In this document: in pieces, positions 30,593-42,800 of the stretch | Numbering within the stretch: the first letter of the stretch is position 1 | Layout: each line of letters opens with the position of its first letter | Assembly: GCA_021030915.1 (NCBI GenBank) | Contig: JAGEMR010000012.1 | Coordinates: 248,001-312,000, forward strand | From: Astrothelium macrocarpum | Lineage: Eukaryota > Ascomycota > Dothideomycetes > Trypetheliales > Trypetheliaceae | DNA length: 64,000 nucleotides | Direction: 5' to 3' | Program-made: the position numbers and the translations under genes | The notes under the pieces: model-generated | The model's database searches: none | What the model was told of the DNA's origin: nothing | Seen by the model: only the letters and a program-made list of their open reading frames with translations

Positions 30593-33500
30593 ATGCTCAA
30601 ACAAGTTGCGACAGAGTTCCAACATCTTGGTATGACACAGCGTCAGACGGAGCCTCTCGTTAAAAGTATTAGCTTCAGCTGCCGGACCTCTAGACAAGGC
30701 AGCTTAAGTGAACCTGGGTCTGCTTCGGTCAGTGGTCAAAATGCTCGCGTTGACAATATTCATTCCACTTTGGAATTTGTGGCCTTTCTATCAGATATAC
30801 CAGAGAAATTCCTTCTGGACTTATCATCGGAGCAGGAGGTTCTGCGCAGGCTGGTATCCGGAGAAAAAATCCACTCTTCCTTTATTGGGCGTGGTCTATC
30901 GTTCGCTGTGCGTACTTTCATCCGGCCAGATCTGCCAGAAATGCCGGCAGAGTTGAGACAAATAGCACCAGACTTTCCCGGCGAAACTGGGCCAGCCCTT
31001 ATAGCTGTCAAAAGTCCTCGTGTAGAGAATAGTAGTGGAGCCTTCGATGAGGACGTGTATGTCACTGCTCTTCGCGCGGTCGCATGGGAATGCCACATAC
31101 TCACTCATCCTCCCATACAAACGTCAGAAAATATTGCCAGACTCCTTGGTGTTATATGGGAAGGTGTAGAATGCGGTCCGATTGGTCGCCGAATGGTTCC
31201 GGCGCTTGTAATGGAATATGCTGATAATGGCACACTGGATGACCTTATTGACTCAGAAGAGTACAGCCTCACCTATGACATAAAAAAGAAACTCATATTT
31301 GATGTTGCTCAAGGTCTGAATGATCTTCATCGAAGCTATTTTGTTCATGGAGATATTAAAACGGATAATGTGCTCTTATTCAACAATGTTCGGGGAGAGC
31401 TTTGCGCAAAAATCGCCGACTTTGGCTCTGCAGTGCACATTTCGAGAGAGAACAGGATAGTGCACCTGCCCAGTCGATCGCCACCTTGGGATGCACCGGA
31501 ATCTCAGGATGATATTCCTTCTCATATGTTAAGGCAATTGGACATATACGGATGGGGTCTCCTGGTGTGGAGGGTCATGCTTAATGGACGAACTCCATTC
31601 GACTCGGGTAAAAGGCAACATGGAAGAGGTGTCGCAACTTTTGACAGAATCTTGAGATCGGGTCGGCATAGCGATGAGTTCTTTCTGGAGATCCACGACC
31701 TTAAGCTTGCCCCAGATGACCTCTTCTTAGAGTGTGTCAAGTTGTCTCTCGTGGGTAATGGCATTGATGTCAAGCTCATGACTGAGATGCTCTCTTGCAC
31801 ATTGCGTCGTGACCCCCCAAATCGCGTCCGGAGCTTCGAATCCATCATCCAAGGTTTAGGCACGGGCAATGGCAGGAGTTGCTCCAGCCTTCCCTCAGAT
31901 GCTTTGATTACTAAGCCTTCATCAAGTAGCACTTCGCCAAAGAAGCCCGTCCCACCGTCTTTGATCTTCTCTCCAATTTCCAAGGTAGCAATCCGAACTT
32001 CGACTCTCAGAGACCAGATCACATCAATTGACTCAGCCACAGTCTTTGCGACCCCAGCCGCTTGTCGGAGCAGCTTTGCGACGAAAGGTTCACGAGTACA
32101 TCCATCAGGCAGACCAGGGTGCCGAAGAACCGATATATTTCGGCACTTTCGGCCGGCACGGCTACCCATCCCGTAATGTGAGTTGGTTTATTGCCTCGTG
32201 CACCGTAATCGCTAATCTTGTTGACGGAAACATAGCTTCTCGAGTTCAGCTTGACCGACACATCAAGAAACCTTCATGCAGATGTCAAACACCAACTATC
32301 CGAAGATTATAGAAAGCAAGCTCTTGACGAGCGGGCAGGACGATTCAGTCGTGGAAATAGCGCCTTCAACTACGCCCTCAGTATCTTACTATCTTTCAAC
32401 AGGGACGCAACTGATATCGAAGGACTTCAATGGCTTAATCGAGCTGCGGAATTAGGATGCATCCAAGCTCAAGCATTAACGTACCGACTCCATACAGCTT
32501 GTGGCGTTATGATGCCAGATGACCTTCCAATTGTGCCATGGCTTGTTCGCGCAGCCACAAATGGGTCTCAATTTGCTCTCGAAGATTTGGCGCAAAAAGA
32601 CGCCCCGTCATACGAGCAAGCATTGGATGAAATAAGCAATAGAAAAAAGATATGTACCGGTCAACGAGGTTGGACCAAAAAGTCTGACGTAAATGTCATA
32701 TTTCCATTCGAAGAGATTGGGCGCTTGGAAGCTACGCTGCACAGTTTGCTGGCTGAAAAAAACAACGGGTATCTATCCATCAATGATGTGAAAACAATTT
32801 TAGGCCATGGAGTGATCCACATTGCAGCCTGCTTCAATTATGTAGAGGCATTGCGTGTGTGCTGTAGCATGGGTGCAGACATCAATGACGAAGCCGAAAG
32901 TGGAGAGACTGCTCTCCTCTGCGCATGCCGCTCTGGTCATGCAGAGGCTGCAAAGCTTCTCCTGGACTACGGCGCTTCTGCGTCAGCCACGGACTGGTTC
33001 GGCGCCAACGTGCTGCACTATCTCATTCACCTTCCAGAAGAAAAGGCCCTGATGTTTTTACCGCTCATGGTACAAAGAGGAGCTAGTCCAAATCAGCAGG
33101 CATTTAGCCATTTCACCACAAACCCATTCATTGGCGAACCTTCTTATATCAGTGGAACGCCTCTTCATTGGGCTGTAAGCTTTCGAAAGGCCAAGCTTTG
33201 CGAAGCATTATTGGAATATGGTGCTGATCCGCTTCGACCTGACAACTTGATGGAGGACTGGAAAGGATGAGACTCGTCAATGCTTCGCCATCTCAAAGAC
33301 GATAATGCGAACCCAATCTTCGAGTCTCCTCTAGCACTTGCGATCGAACTGCACCTTCCACATATTATAAAGATTCTCATCACGTATATTATAGCAAAAA
33401 ACATTTGTCCTGAATTAGATACGGCTGGTTTCGCTAGATTTGCTTCAAAGCAACAGCGTCTTCGAATGATGTATGTATGAATACCGTCACAAATCACATC

Positions 33501-34872
33501 GAATACGCGTCCAATCTTAAACTCGACTGACCTTTTTGCTCAGGTGTCTTAACGGCTCAAAACATCGTGAGAATCTAATCCAGACGATTAACCTTCTTCA
33601 AAATGATCAAAATGACGCTGATCTCATGGGATCATCCATCATTCGTAACAATGAAATCCTTGTTAATCACTTGCTCAAACAAGGCTTCTCACTTGAAACG
33701 GAAATCGGCGGTTTGAATCCATTATACATGGCATTGACGAAACCAAATGGCAAAATTATTTTAAACATTCTCCGTTATGGCGCGGACCCTTGCAAGCGTC
33801 CCCCGGCATGTCCAGCTCCTGCTATCTCAGTGCTTGCTCTTCGGCCGCACGGCACACGAACCTTCGACGTGGCAAAGGAGCTCATTAATAATGGCTGTAC
33901 ATACGAGAAATATCCAATTGCTCACGAAGCCTTGTACCAGAGAGCCGTGATGGAGGGTTGGTCTGATGTATCAGATCTGGTCCTCCAGCAAGGCATAGCA
34001 AAAGAAGCCCCAGATCAAGAGCTCTTCCGGTCATTATTAGTTCAGAACTCTGCCGCGTCTTTGATAGGTCTCCGACATCTGATCAGTATCCAGACGAGAT
34101 ACGGTGCGACAGACCCGATCATATTCCCTTCTCAAGGATTGAATGTCTATCATTGCATATTAAACATGGAAGAAGACACGAGAGACGATCAGGTCAACGC
34201 CAAGGCTTTAGAGCTTCTCTTGAGCGTATATTCTACCCCTGCGATCCTGAATGCCCCCGATCGGAGACGTGGGTGGATTCCAATACAATACGGTATATCG
34301 CAAGGCAATTACAGAGCCATAAATGTCTTGCTTGACGCAGGAGCAGACCCTAAAGCGGGAGATGGAACGGCGTCACTTCGAGCTCTCGACCGACTTCTGG
34401 ATCCAAAACTATTTTCTGGCGGATTCAAAGGGATCAGTAACCAACACCGCAGAGCACGCCGCTACGAGGAGAATTCCATCTATCTGCTCCTTGTTTTTCT
34501 CAGATATGAGCATGGCTTCAAAGTCCTTCCTACCGGGTCGTTTTCTGCAGCTCAGAAGTCGTTGGAGGAGTGGCGCTCCGATGACTTCATAAATGCGGGG
34601 CTTACGAAGGGCCTCCCAAGGGAAGAAATTGAGGCAGGATCCTCAGTCTTTGTTTCCAGAAATCCTGTTTCTCCAACTGGGCGTTGGGGCATGCATGTAG
34701 TGGAGGCAAATGGTAGACGAACGCGTGACCTCTGTAAGGCAGAGATTCTTCCGAGTAGGTTCTGTAAAATCTCACAAGCTTCGATGTCCGACTAACTTAC
34801 TGATGAATAGCATTCGATGCTTTGTGGCAGGCGGTCGTTAATGACTTTTTCGGGAAGTTGGGTGTCTACTAG
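30593..34872 (+). pseudogene. Protein kinase-Sel1-ankyrin fusion with one in-frame stop
   Basis: Five exons are recognised: 30,593-31,984, 32,037-32,177, 32,236-33,470, 33,544-34,754 and 34,811-34,872. All introns are GT...AG and in phase. An active-looking kinase domain has LIAVKSPR (Lys about 140), HGDIKTDN (about 252-259) and ADFGSAV (Asp about 276). It is followed by a Sel1-like repeat (GLQWLNRAAELG) and ankyrin repeats (GETALLCACRSGHAEAAKLL; TPLHWAVSFRKAKLCEALL; MALTKPNGKIILNILRYGA). One in-frame TGA at 33,268-33,270 breaks the ankyrin region while the same frame continues coding beyond it. The mRNA would yield about 890 residues (kinase, Sel1 and the first ankyrins), or the full 1346 if the stop is an error or readthrough. 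Otherwise the gene is intact, so decay would be recent. A signalling or recognition role is inferred. Confidence 0.78.
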
Positions 34873-35516
34873 AAGACCCCCCGATAGGCGCGTCTGCATG
34901 ATAAAGGAAAGCAGCATGCAATAGAATTGAAAATGCGACAGGGCATCTACGTAGGTTTTCTACCGTAGAACAGTAGCAAAGAAGTTAAAGCTCCTGTAAT
35001 CTTCTGATCCCATCCATAGGTTGAGCTAGTTCTTCCTGCGAGATATTATAGCTTGTCAATCTACTTAGGTAAGGTTCAAGTATCTGGAAGCTCGTATGAA
35101 CGCGGTGGAATCGACAAGAAATGATATGAAAATCCATAGTGCATCCAGCCACTTGTAGGCCCTACACAATGAAATGGATAATAATATTTGTGTACTCTTA
35201 CAATTACTTTTCCTTCAATGACATGGAAATTTATAGAGATAGTGAAAAGTAGGCGACAGAAGGTATTCTAAGAACTACGCCTCGGCTTGTTTGCCGGTAT
35301 GTAGGCTACGCAGTTGTCAGCTAAAACTCGTGATTCCTGCCTTCGTATCGGCCGCAAGCCGTGGACAAAAATGGTTGTCATGCGATCACAGAGAAGGCTC
35401 ATGGCTTTCTAATGATACTGCGGACCACGTCTTCTCGCCAAAGTGTCTCTGCGAATTTAGGCTTGTCTGGCGTGCTGTTAACCGTCGATGAAGGAGCACG
35501 TTCGTTAGAGGTTTCA
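34873..35516. other. Intergenic, promoter of the caspase-like gene
   Basis: No gene seen. The caspase-like frame is open upstream of 35,517 and contains another ATG at 35,412, which could add 35 residues. Confidence 0.45.
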
Positions 35517-37750
35517 ATGGCAGAAACGCCTGACGACTCTCTCAAGCTTGAGCTCAATGAACTGCTGAAAAAATCTATTCGCTCAGACAAATACGGATTC
35601 GTTAAACTTCTTACGCTATATTGGGCGGAGGGTGACGTGGCCTTCCATGAAGAGGCTCAAGAACTTGGCCGCTTTTTGCAAGATGTTTTTGGATACGAAG
35701 TTGACAGATTTGAGATTCCGACATTAATGAGCAGCCAGGCTTTGAGAGGAGTCGTATTAAATGCTGCTGTTGAAGCAGGTAGACATGGTATGTTAAGCAA
35801 GACTCAATCATTGTTGATCATTCATTATGGAGGACATGGCGACAAGGACGACGACAAGCACGCGGGCCAGGAACGAAGATCAGTATGGGCTGCGTAAGAT
35901 ACCTTTAGGGAATGTTTTCACTCAAACAGACAGCTAAGCTCTCTGTTAGATTCGAAAAGGGTGGTCCTACACTTGAGTGGTATAAGATTCAAGAGGATCT
36001 CGTGGAGTTTGAAATCGACATACTCCTTGTACTTGACTGTTGCTTTGCATCTCAGGCTGGTCGTGCCTCCGAGAGGCGGAATGGACGCATACTGGCTCTA
36101 GCCGCCGCTGCAAAGAACGAGAAGACGCCACTACCGGGTGATAACTCCTACACTAAAGGAGTTATACAAGAAATGAAGAAATTATTACTTGAGAATGGTT
36201 ATATTAGCATTCTTGAGCTACATAAACGACTCTTGAGCCGCAAGGCGCGACTACAAGCCACCCCACAATACATTCCGATTCGTCTTGGACCTAGAGATAA
36301 TGATATTCGCTTAACATCGGTTATAACCACAGACGCTCCAATTTCTGATATGAGAATGTCCGGCTCGCTTTTACGGTTTGTTCTTCGGACTGAACAATTC
36401 GATCGAGGAACTATGCAGTCCCTGATGATGTGGCTTGGGAGCAATGTTCCAGTAGAAGTGACAGGCATGGAGGTTGAGGAAGTGCTTAATACTACCAAAG
36501 AGATTCACAATTTTCTAAGGAGTGCACAACTAGAAGAGAATCCGCTATCTAATGCTATTAACAGCTCTGACTGGCGTGAAATTATATCGGCCTGGAATCG
36601 GGTTACGGATCTCTTCCATCAATATGAACTCGATTCCGAAAGAATCGAGATTCAGGAACGCAAATCAATCATCCAGAATCGCATCGAATCGTTCCTCTGC
36701 CAATTACGCTCTCGAAACGAGCACTGTCTGGAGGCTGTAGGACATAGCGCAATCGTAGCTTCAGAGGACGTAGAAGATTCAGTAATTGATCGAGCAATTG
36801 ATGACCCGGTGCTTCAAAATATCGGCATCGCGGATCAACTACGTCTTCGCAGAATCATTCGTTCACCAGACACTTGGCCAAGACAAGAAAAGCTCGATGG
36901 AGTCACTGCTACCGTTGCAGAGTACAAGGGTTATGATAGAAGGTCAATGTCGTCGTTTGACATGGAGGCACTAACGATTCGGGTCAACCAACTATCGGCA
37001 CTCCTGAAAGCGAACAAGAAACACACATTTCGTTCCTTGAAATGCTGTGGTTGGGAAGATGAACCTGCTAACGATCGATTTGTCCTTTACTTTGAAGTAC
37101 CACCTCGCTTTCAAGGTACGGAGCCAAAATACTACAGTTTGTTGCAGCTATTACAGAATCCCAGACACCTTGGGCGACCTTCACTGGACTCCCGCCTTAA
37201 GATTGCTTACATGCTTGCTACAGCAGTACAAAGTTGGCATGATGTCGGATGGGTGCATGAAGGTATTAGTAGCCCACATGTTCTTTTCTTCGTGTCTCAC
37301 CAAACGCGAATGATTGCCTATGACGAGCCATTCCTCCAAGGTTTTGATCTTGCAAGACCCGGGCTGGGACCGTCAATCGGTCACTACGTTGATGATATCA
37401 CGTTCAATGTTTACCGTCACCCCCTCAGGCAGGGGCCAGCACGCGAAGGACATCGCAAGATCCACGATTTTTATTCCCTAGGTGTCGTTTTACTGGAAGT
37501 GGGCTTATGGCAGGATGCCAACGCCATTGTTGCCCCCAGGAGAGGAGAAAAGCTTGAAAAGTTTGTCATGCAGCAAAAACTACAAGCCGCTGCAAGAGAT
37601 CGTCTATCCCACTACGCTGGAGAATCTTACGGGAGAGCGGTTACCGCGTGTCTCAGCGGACAGCTAGATGCTGGGATTGAGTCCGAGTTGGCCAAGGCGT
37701 TCAAGAAACTTATCATCAATGAACTAACTCAAGGAGTGCTAGTCGGTTAA
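35517..37750 (+). CDS. Caspase-like protease / pseudokinase fusion
   Basis: Two exons (35,517-35,893 and 35,950-37,750) give 725 residues. The splice turns a stop into VWAAFEKGGPTLEW. The N-terminal third is a caspase/metacaspase-type (C14) domain, with the His in LIIHYGGHGDKDD (about 107) and the Cys in LLVLDCCFASQ (about 157, in D-C-C where metacaspases have D-S-C). The C-terminal part, from about residue 430, resembles a protein kinase with its catalytic residues lost: the HRDxK loop reads GWVHEGISSPHVLFF (about 559-573) and DFG is replaced by FLQGFDLAR. Such degenerate kinase modules are common in fungal HeLo/NLR-type proteins. The order suggests a sensor or regulator fused to a protease. 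Function in regulated cell death or heterokaryon incompatibility is inference. An alternative upstream start at 35,412 is possible. Confidence 0.83.
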
Positions 37751-37848
37751 ACATGTTGACTGTTCCGCACCGCAGATTCTTCACCGCCCCAATTTAGCGC
37801 TCCTCACCGGAAATCTGCAAGCACTGCGGATTATGCGAGTGGTGATGT

Positions 37849-38201
37849 TCACTCGACTTGTTCTAGATCCCCTCCGTCCACCTGTTTGCCATTCTCGTAT
37901 TGGGCGTTGTTTGTATAGACAAGTGTGTATTTCTCGCTCCCAAGAACCTTAGCGATGAGGAGTGGGCCGGTGTCAGAGCGACTGCTGGGATCTGATAGAT
38001 AGACTTTGTCACCGACGCAAAATTTGCTTCCCTAGCAGACGTCATTCACTGACTGCTATGATCAATTGGAAGGTGTCATTATGTTACCGTAGAGTACTCT
38101 GTAATACGTGGACGTCCGCCGTCGCCGTTACCTTCCTTAGTTAGACCATGTAGGTGTCCGCTTTTCACATCTGTATCCTTGCGAGTCTCAGATGGTTCCA
38201 T
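37849..38201 (-). CDS. Small spliced gene, SH3-like-barrel candidate
   Basis: Two exons on the minus strand, 38,201-38,088 and 38,031-37,849, give 98 residues. The 56-nt intron starts GTAACA and ends GCTAG with TGATCAT upstream. The N-terminal 40 residues are charged and Gly-rich. The C-terminal 60 read as alternating short beta-strands: FCVGDKVYLSDP, GPLLIAKVLGS, EKYTLVYTNN, with turns at Gly/Asn. This resembles small SH3-like barrels (KOW, Tudor or chromo type), but I cannot assign a family. It is convergent with the caspase-like gene, 98 bp from its stop. Each exon is shorter than 200 bases. Confidence rests on the clean splice and the conserved-looking strand pattern. Confidence 0.6.
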
Positions 38202-38613
38202 GCTGTTCGGTGGCTGTGACTGTCTGAACATAAGACACTCTGTTGTAAGTCATGCGCAAGGCTTTAGTTTTCGCAGATGTAGGTGCCTCGGAAAGGCATC
38301 TATTTCCGCACAGACTTCCGTTGATGCAAGGCTGAACTTCAGAGCAACCTCATGTTTGAGTGTCTGCCTAGATTTTCTTAGCTACGCAACTTGCGAAACA
38401 GGCTACTAGTAAGAAGGCTTGCGTCACGAAAAAGCATTGCGCCTTCGGTATTGCCGATCAATCCTTTACGTGATTGGCAGATCTGGCCTACAAACTCTAG
38501 AACTAGTGAGTTCGTTCACCGAACGAACAAGTGGGGGAAGACTGGGTGCTTAGGTAGTATGAATTGCTCTGACTGCCCATGAACTAGTTAATTGCCTCTG
38601 GTGAACTCTTGTC
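38202..38613. other. Divergent gap between the small gene and the DUF6594 gene
   Basis: No gene. Serves as promoter space for both neighbours, which point away from each other. Confidence 0.45.
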
Positions 38614-39641
38614 ATGTCTAAATCAATTGAAGACTACAGGCCTGGATACCCCCAATACACGCGGCTGCTATCTCTACACCCAGCGTTCCAAAATTTCCGT
38701 CGCTTCACTCGAACACGGATGAGACTATTACTATTGAAACAGGATGACATTTCGTCTCTTGAAGAAAGCCTTGATCGTATTGATGCCGACGAGGCTCACG
38801 ACATCTTCTTGGGATGTAGTAGGCTGGACTCCAATGCTGAACGACAGCAAATTTTGGACAAACTAAGAGTTGCTATTGCTGAATATGGTGAGTATGAAAT
38901 TAGAAATGAAACAAGGGAATATGTGCTACATGTCATGATTACGTTAATTAACGAAATCAGACGCTATGCTAGAAGAATGCCGAAGAACGCTAAGTCGTCC
39001 GTCCGCGAACAACCGAGATATCGGAAGCCTTCGCAATTGGCTGCTCGGGACGACATGTATCGCACGAAAAGAAACAGCATACCTTGCCGTGGTAGAAGAC
39101 CTACTCAATGTCACTGGATCGGCTGATACCGCCATCGCCTCAGTGGAGTGTACTATAGAGGGTTGCCTTGTCTGGACATATGAACATCTTATCAAGGTCC
39201 AAAGCCAACTCCAGTATTTCCAAAACACGATATATGATACTGACACTGAAAAGCGTCTTCCTATCAGGTTCAAAACAAGTAATAGCAGCGTCACTTCAGA
39301 CGAACACATCTTTGTCTTTGGGCCTGGCGTACGCCGTGCCAGCCGTATTCTTACCACCTGGTTGGCGATCGCTCTTCTATTGATTCCGGTCATTATACTC
39401 TTTATCGTTTCTAGTCCAGCCGCTCGTTTATCGACTGTTGTGGCTTCGGCAGCGGTCTTTTTATTTGGCGTCTCAATGTTGACCGAGGCCCGGACTATAG
39501 AAGTTTTAGCCGCTGGCGCAAGGTAGGTGATTTATGAATCCATTGATTATTAGAGACTGAGCCACTTGAATTAGTTACACGGCTGTACTGGTAGTCTTCA
39601 TGTCAACCAACGAAAGTTTGGGCTCCAGAAGCACCTGCTAG
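38614..39641 (+). CDS. DUF6594 membrane protein
   Basis: Three exons (38,614-38,887, 38,961-39,522, 39,575-39,641) give 300 residues. Splicing removes an in-frame stop at each junction. The N-terminus (DYRPGYPQYTRLLSLHPAF, FRRFTRTRMRLLLLKQDDIS) is the hallmark of the fungal DUF6594 family. The C-terminus has three hydrophobic helices at about 235-257, 263-280 and 286-295. Members are soluble helical domains with a C-terminal membrane anchor and no known biochemical activity. They are highly variable between ascomycete strains and often sit in accessory regions. Here it is the membrane-associated partner next to protease and kinase fusions. Confidence 0.85.
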
Positions 39642-39817
39642 ATACTGGGGTCTTTGATCCGAGCTTCAGACATGTTGCCTGAGGACGACGTATTTTGATA
39701 TGAAAGGCAGATGCAGGGAACGCAGAAATCTACCGTAGTAGACAAAAGATTATGGAACGGGACCATGGAGAGAGAGAACAGAGAGAAAAGTAAAGCGAGT
39801 TGGGGGTAAGCAGACTA

Positions 39818-42800
39818 AGTCAGGCCACCTAGATTCTGGCCTCCCCCTGTTCCTGGCCACCCCACCACCTTCCCATCTCATTTCACTTTTTTATGAAATT
39901 CGATCCATCACCAGCCACAATACTTCAAAATGGATGATCATGAGGATAAAATAACTTCTATTATCACTGATTATGAAAATGGAATTTTTATATCAATAAA
40001 TATTATTATTAAAACGTGGGATTTCTCCTGAAGCATATTTCAAATACGATTCTGAAATAACCAAAATACTTATATATTTTATGAATATCAACAGCGGCTA
40101 TTTTCATAATAAGAAAATATATTCATATAATGGATTATTAAAAAAGACGATTATGGATATTTTTTTAATTATATCCGATTTCATGAAATGGCCGTTCAAA
40201 TGATACGTATTAATAAAAATGATTAATCATTTAAAAAAAAATGAATATCAGTCTTCAATAAAAAATATCCAAAAATTGTTTTTATAATAAAACGAAAATT
40301 AGATATTAAAAGAATCAAAAATATATTATTAGATTTAATTATTATATTTTTTATTTTTATAAAAAAAACACGTAAACGGTTAAATATTCGATTTAAAAAT
40401 ATGTAAAATATAAATAAATATAATCTAAATATTTATATTTATATGAATTCAATTATATTTATTTAATTAAATAAAAAATAGATTTATTAAAAAATATTAT
40501 AAAATTAAAAATGGATTTTAATTATCGAAATAATGAATTCTATTAATTTTAAAATTGATCTATTCATTATATTCAAAAAAAAATAATTATAAATATAATA
40601 ATTTATAATAAATGAAATATCAATTTAATATTATATTATATTATAAAATAATTGGATATTAAATGAAATAGAATATTATTAATTGATATATATATTTAAA
40701 CCAATAATACATTTTTAAAACGGCGGATTCAAATTATTTATTTTCAATAATCATAATAATTATATCAATATTAATTTCATATACGCGTATAAAATTAATT
40801 TTAAAATATATTTGATATTTATATTTTTTTATATATTTTATATTTTTCAATCATTAAATCTATATGATTTTAATTCTATTAAAATATATTATCATAATTA
40901 TATTAAATAATTTTTATATTTGAATAATATTATTTCAATCAAAAAAAATCGATTTATCCATTATTATAATTTAATAGGGTCTACCACGGTGTTATGAATC
41001 ACACCACCGCGTGGCTCACGCTGTACATACGCTCCGTATACGATTAGTATATAATTCGTATGTATTCAATTATAATAATTCAAAATTTTTCAAAAAATAT
41101 GGAAATTAAAAAATAAATATAAATTATTCGTGATATATTTTTTAAAAATTCATTTTTATCAATTCGTGAAATTATATGGGAATTTAAAATTCCATATTCG
41201 ATATTAAGACGCAGATTAAATAACGGTTTATCATTAATAATTATTAAAAAATTACAATAATTTTTAATAAATATTAAAGAATCAATTTTAATTCATTGGA
41301 TTAAACGATATATTATCGTAGGAATTTCAATTATACGTTCATTATTAATTAAATTTATTGAATTTTTATGAGAAAAATACGTTCATCACGCGTTTTATTT
41401 ATATCCCGTATAAATCTATTTTAAATTTATTGACGTTAATTAAATCGAATATTTTATCAAATGATATTCTCAAATTCGTAATATATATATTGGTCAATTA
41501 AAATCTATTCATATGAATGGAACAATTATAGAGACGATGAATCGCTGATTTGATACATTCAAAACGCAATAAAAAGAATATAGATATAATATTTCAGATA
41601 TTTATAACATAAATAAATCAGAATTCGGTATTGATGAAAAATAATCATCTAAAATATTGATTCATTTTGATATAAAAAAGAAATAAAAGATTATGACAGA
41701 CAAATAAGAATGGGTTATAATGATTAAATGTATCAGTATAGTAGATGAGATATTTGCGCCTTTTTTGATTTTCAAAAATGTATAATTGAATTCACGTTGG
41801 CTATTCGTAGAAATACCATCAGAATATCGTTTCATAATTAATAAAAATGGCTGGACGTCAAATGAATTGGTATTATATTGATTGATTGAGATTTTTGATT
41901 CTTTAATACGCGAACGATGTGAGAATTGTAGATGTCTTCTTATCGCAGATGGCCACGGCAGCCATATTCAGGCCAAATTCATCGCCTATTATATGGAAAA
42001 TAAAATCGATCTTATGATTATACCACCGCATTATTCGTATATATTTCAACCGTTTGATGTGGATGTATTTTCTGCATTCAAACGGTTTTATATAAACGAA
42101 ACAGCTGCGTTTTATAGGTTCAGTACATAACGGACGCCTAAAGTAGAATGGATTGAGATATTCATTCGGACGCGTAATATGGCTATATCAAAGGAAAATA
42201 TTTGTGCTGATTTTCGAAACGCAGATATAATGCCTTTGAATCGCAGGCGAATCTTGGATGAATTACTTCAGATATAACCATCGTTATATATAAAAACTTC
42301 CACATCATCTGATTCAGACAATTTGAATCATTTATTATTAAAGAATTCTTCTCCAGAAATTATTGTATTTATCAAATCAAACAAAAAATTCATAGAAATT
42401 TTGGATAAAAATAATATAATTGATTCGTCTGTAAAGTGTTATATTAAATATATGATATGTTTCTGCGAATTTTAAAATATAACGATCGTCATTATAGCCA
42501 AATAATTGGCAGATCAATCAGAATTTCTTGGTAAATGAAAACGTAATATTAAGAATAAAAGAATCGAATTAGAAGGTATTAATATTTATATAATTGCGAA
42601 TGTATTGCAAATTGTATATACATCAGAGAAGAAGCCGCATATGAAATATCGCCGTGGACGACCAATAAAGACTGCATCAAAAAAAGAAAAATCGGAAGAG
42701 ATAAATTATGTATCTAATGATTTTTCAGATAGTTCAGATTTAGATTTGGAGATGTGGGTGCGAAATGTATGAGGTTCGCATGCTGATCGTATGCGGAGCG

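Noticed and set aside
33268..33270. TGA as selenocysteine or programmed readthrough
   Set aside because: Fungi of this group lack selenocysteine machinery, and the following context (GAC) is not a known readthrough signal; recent nonsense mutation or sequence error is simpler.
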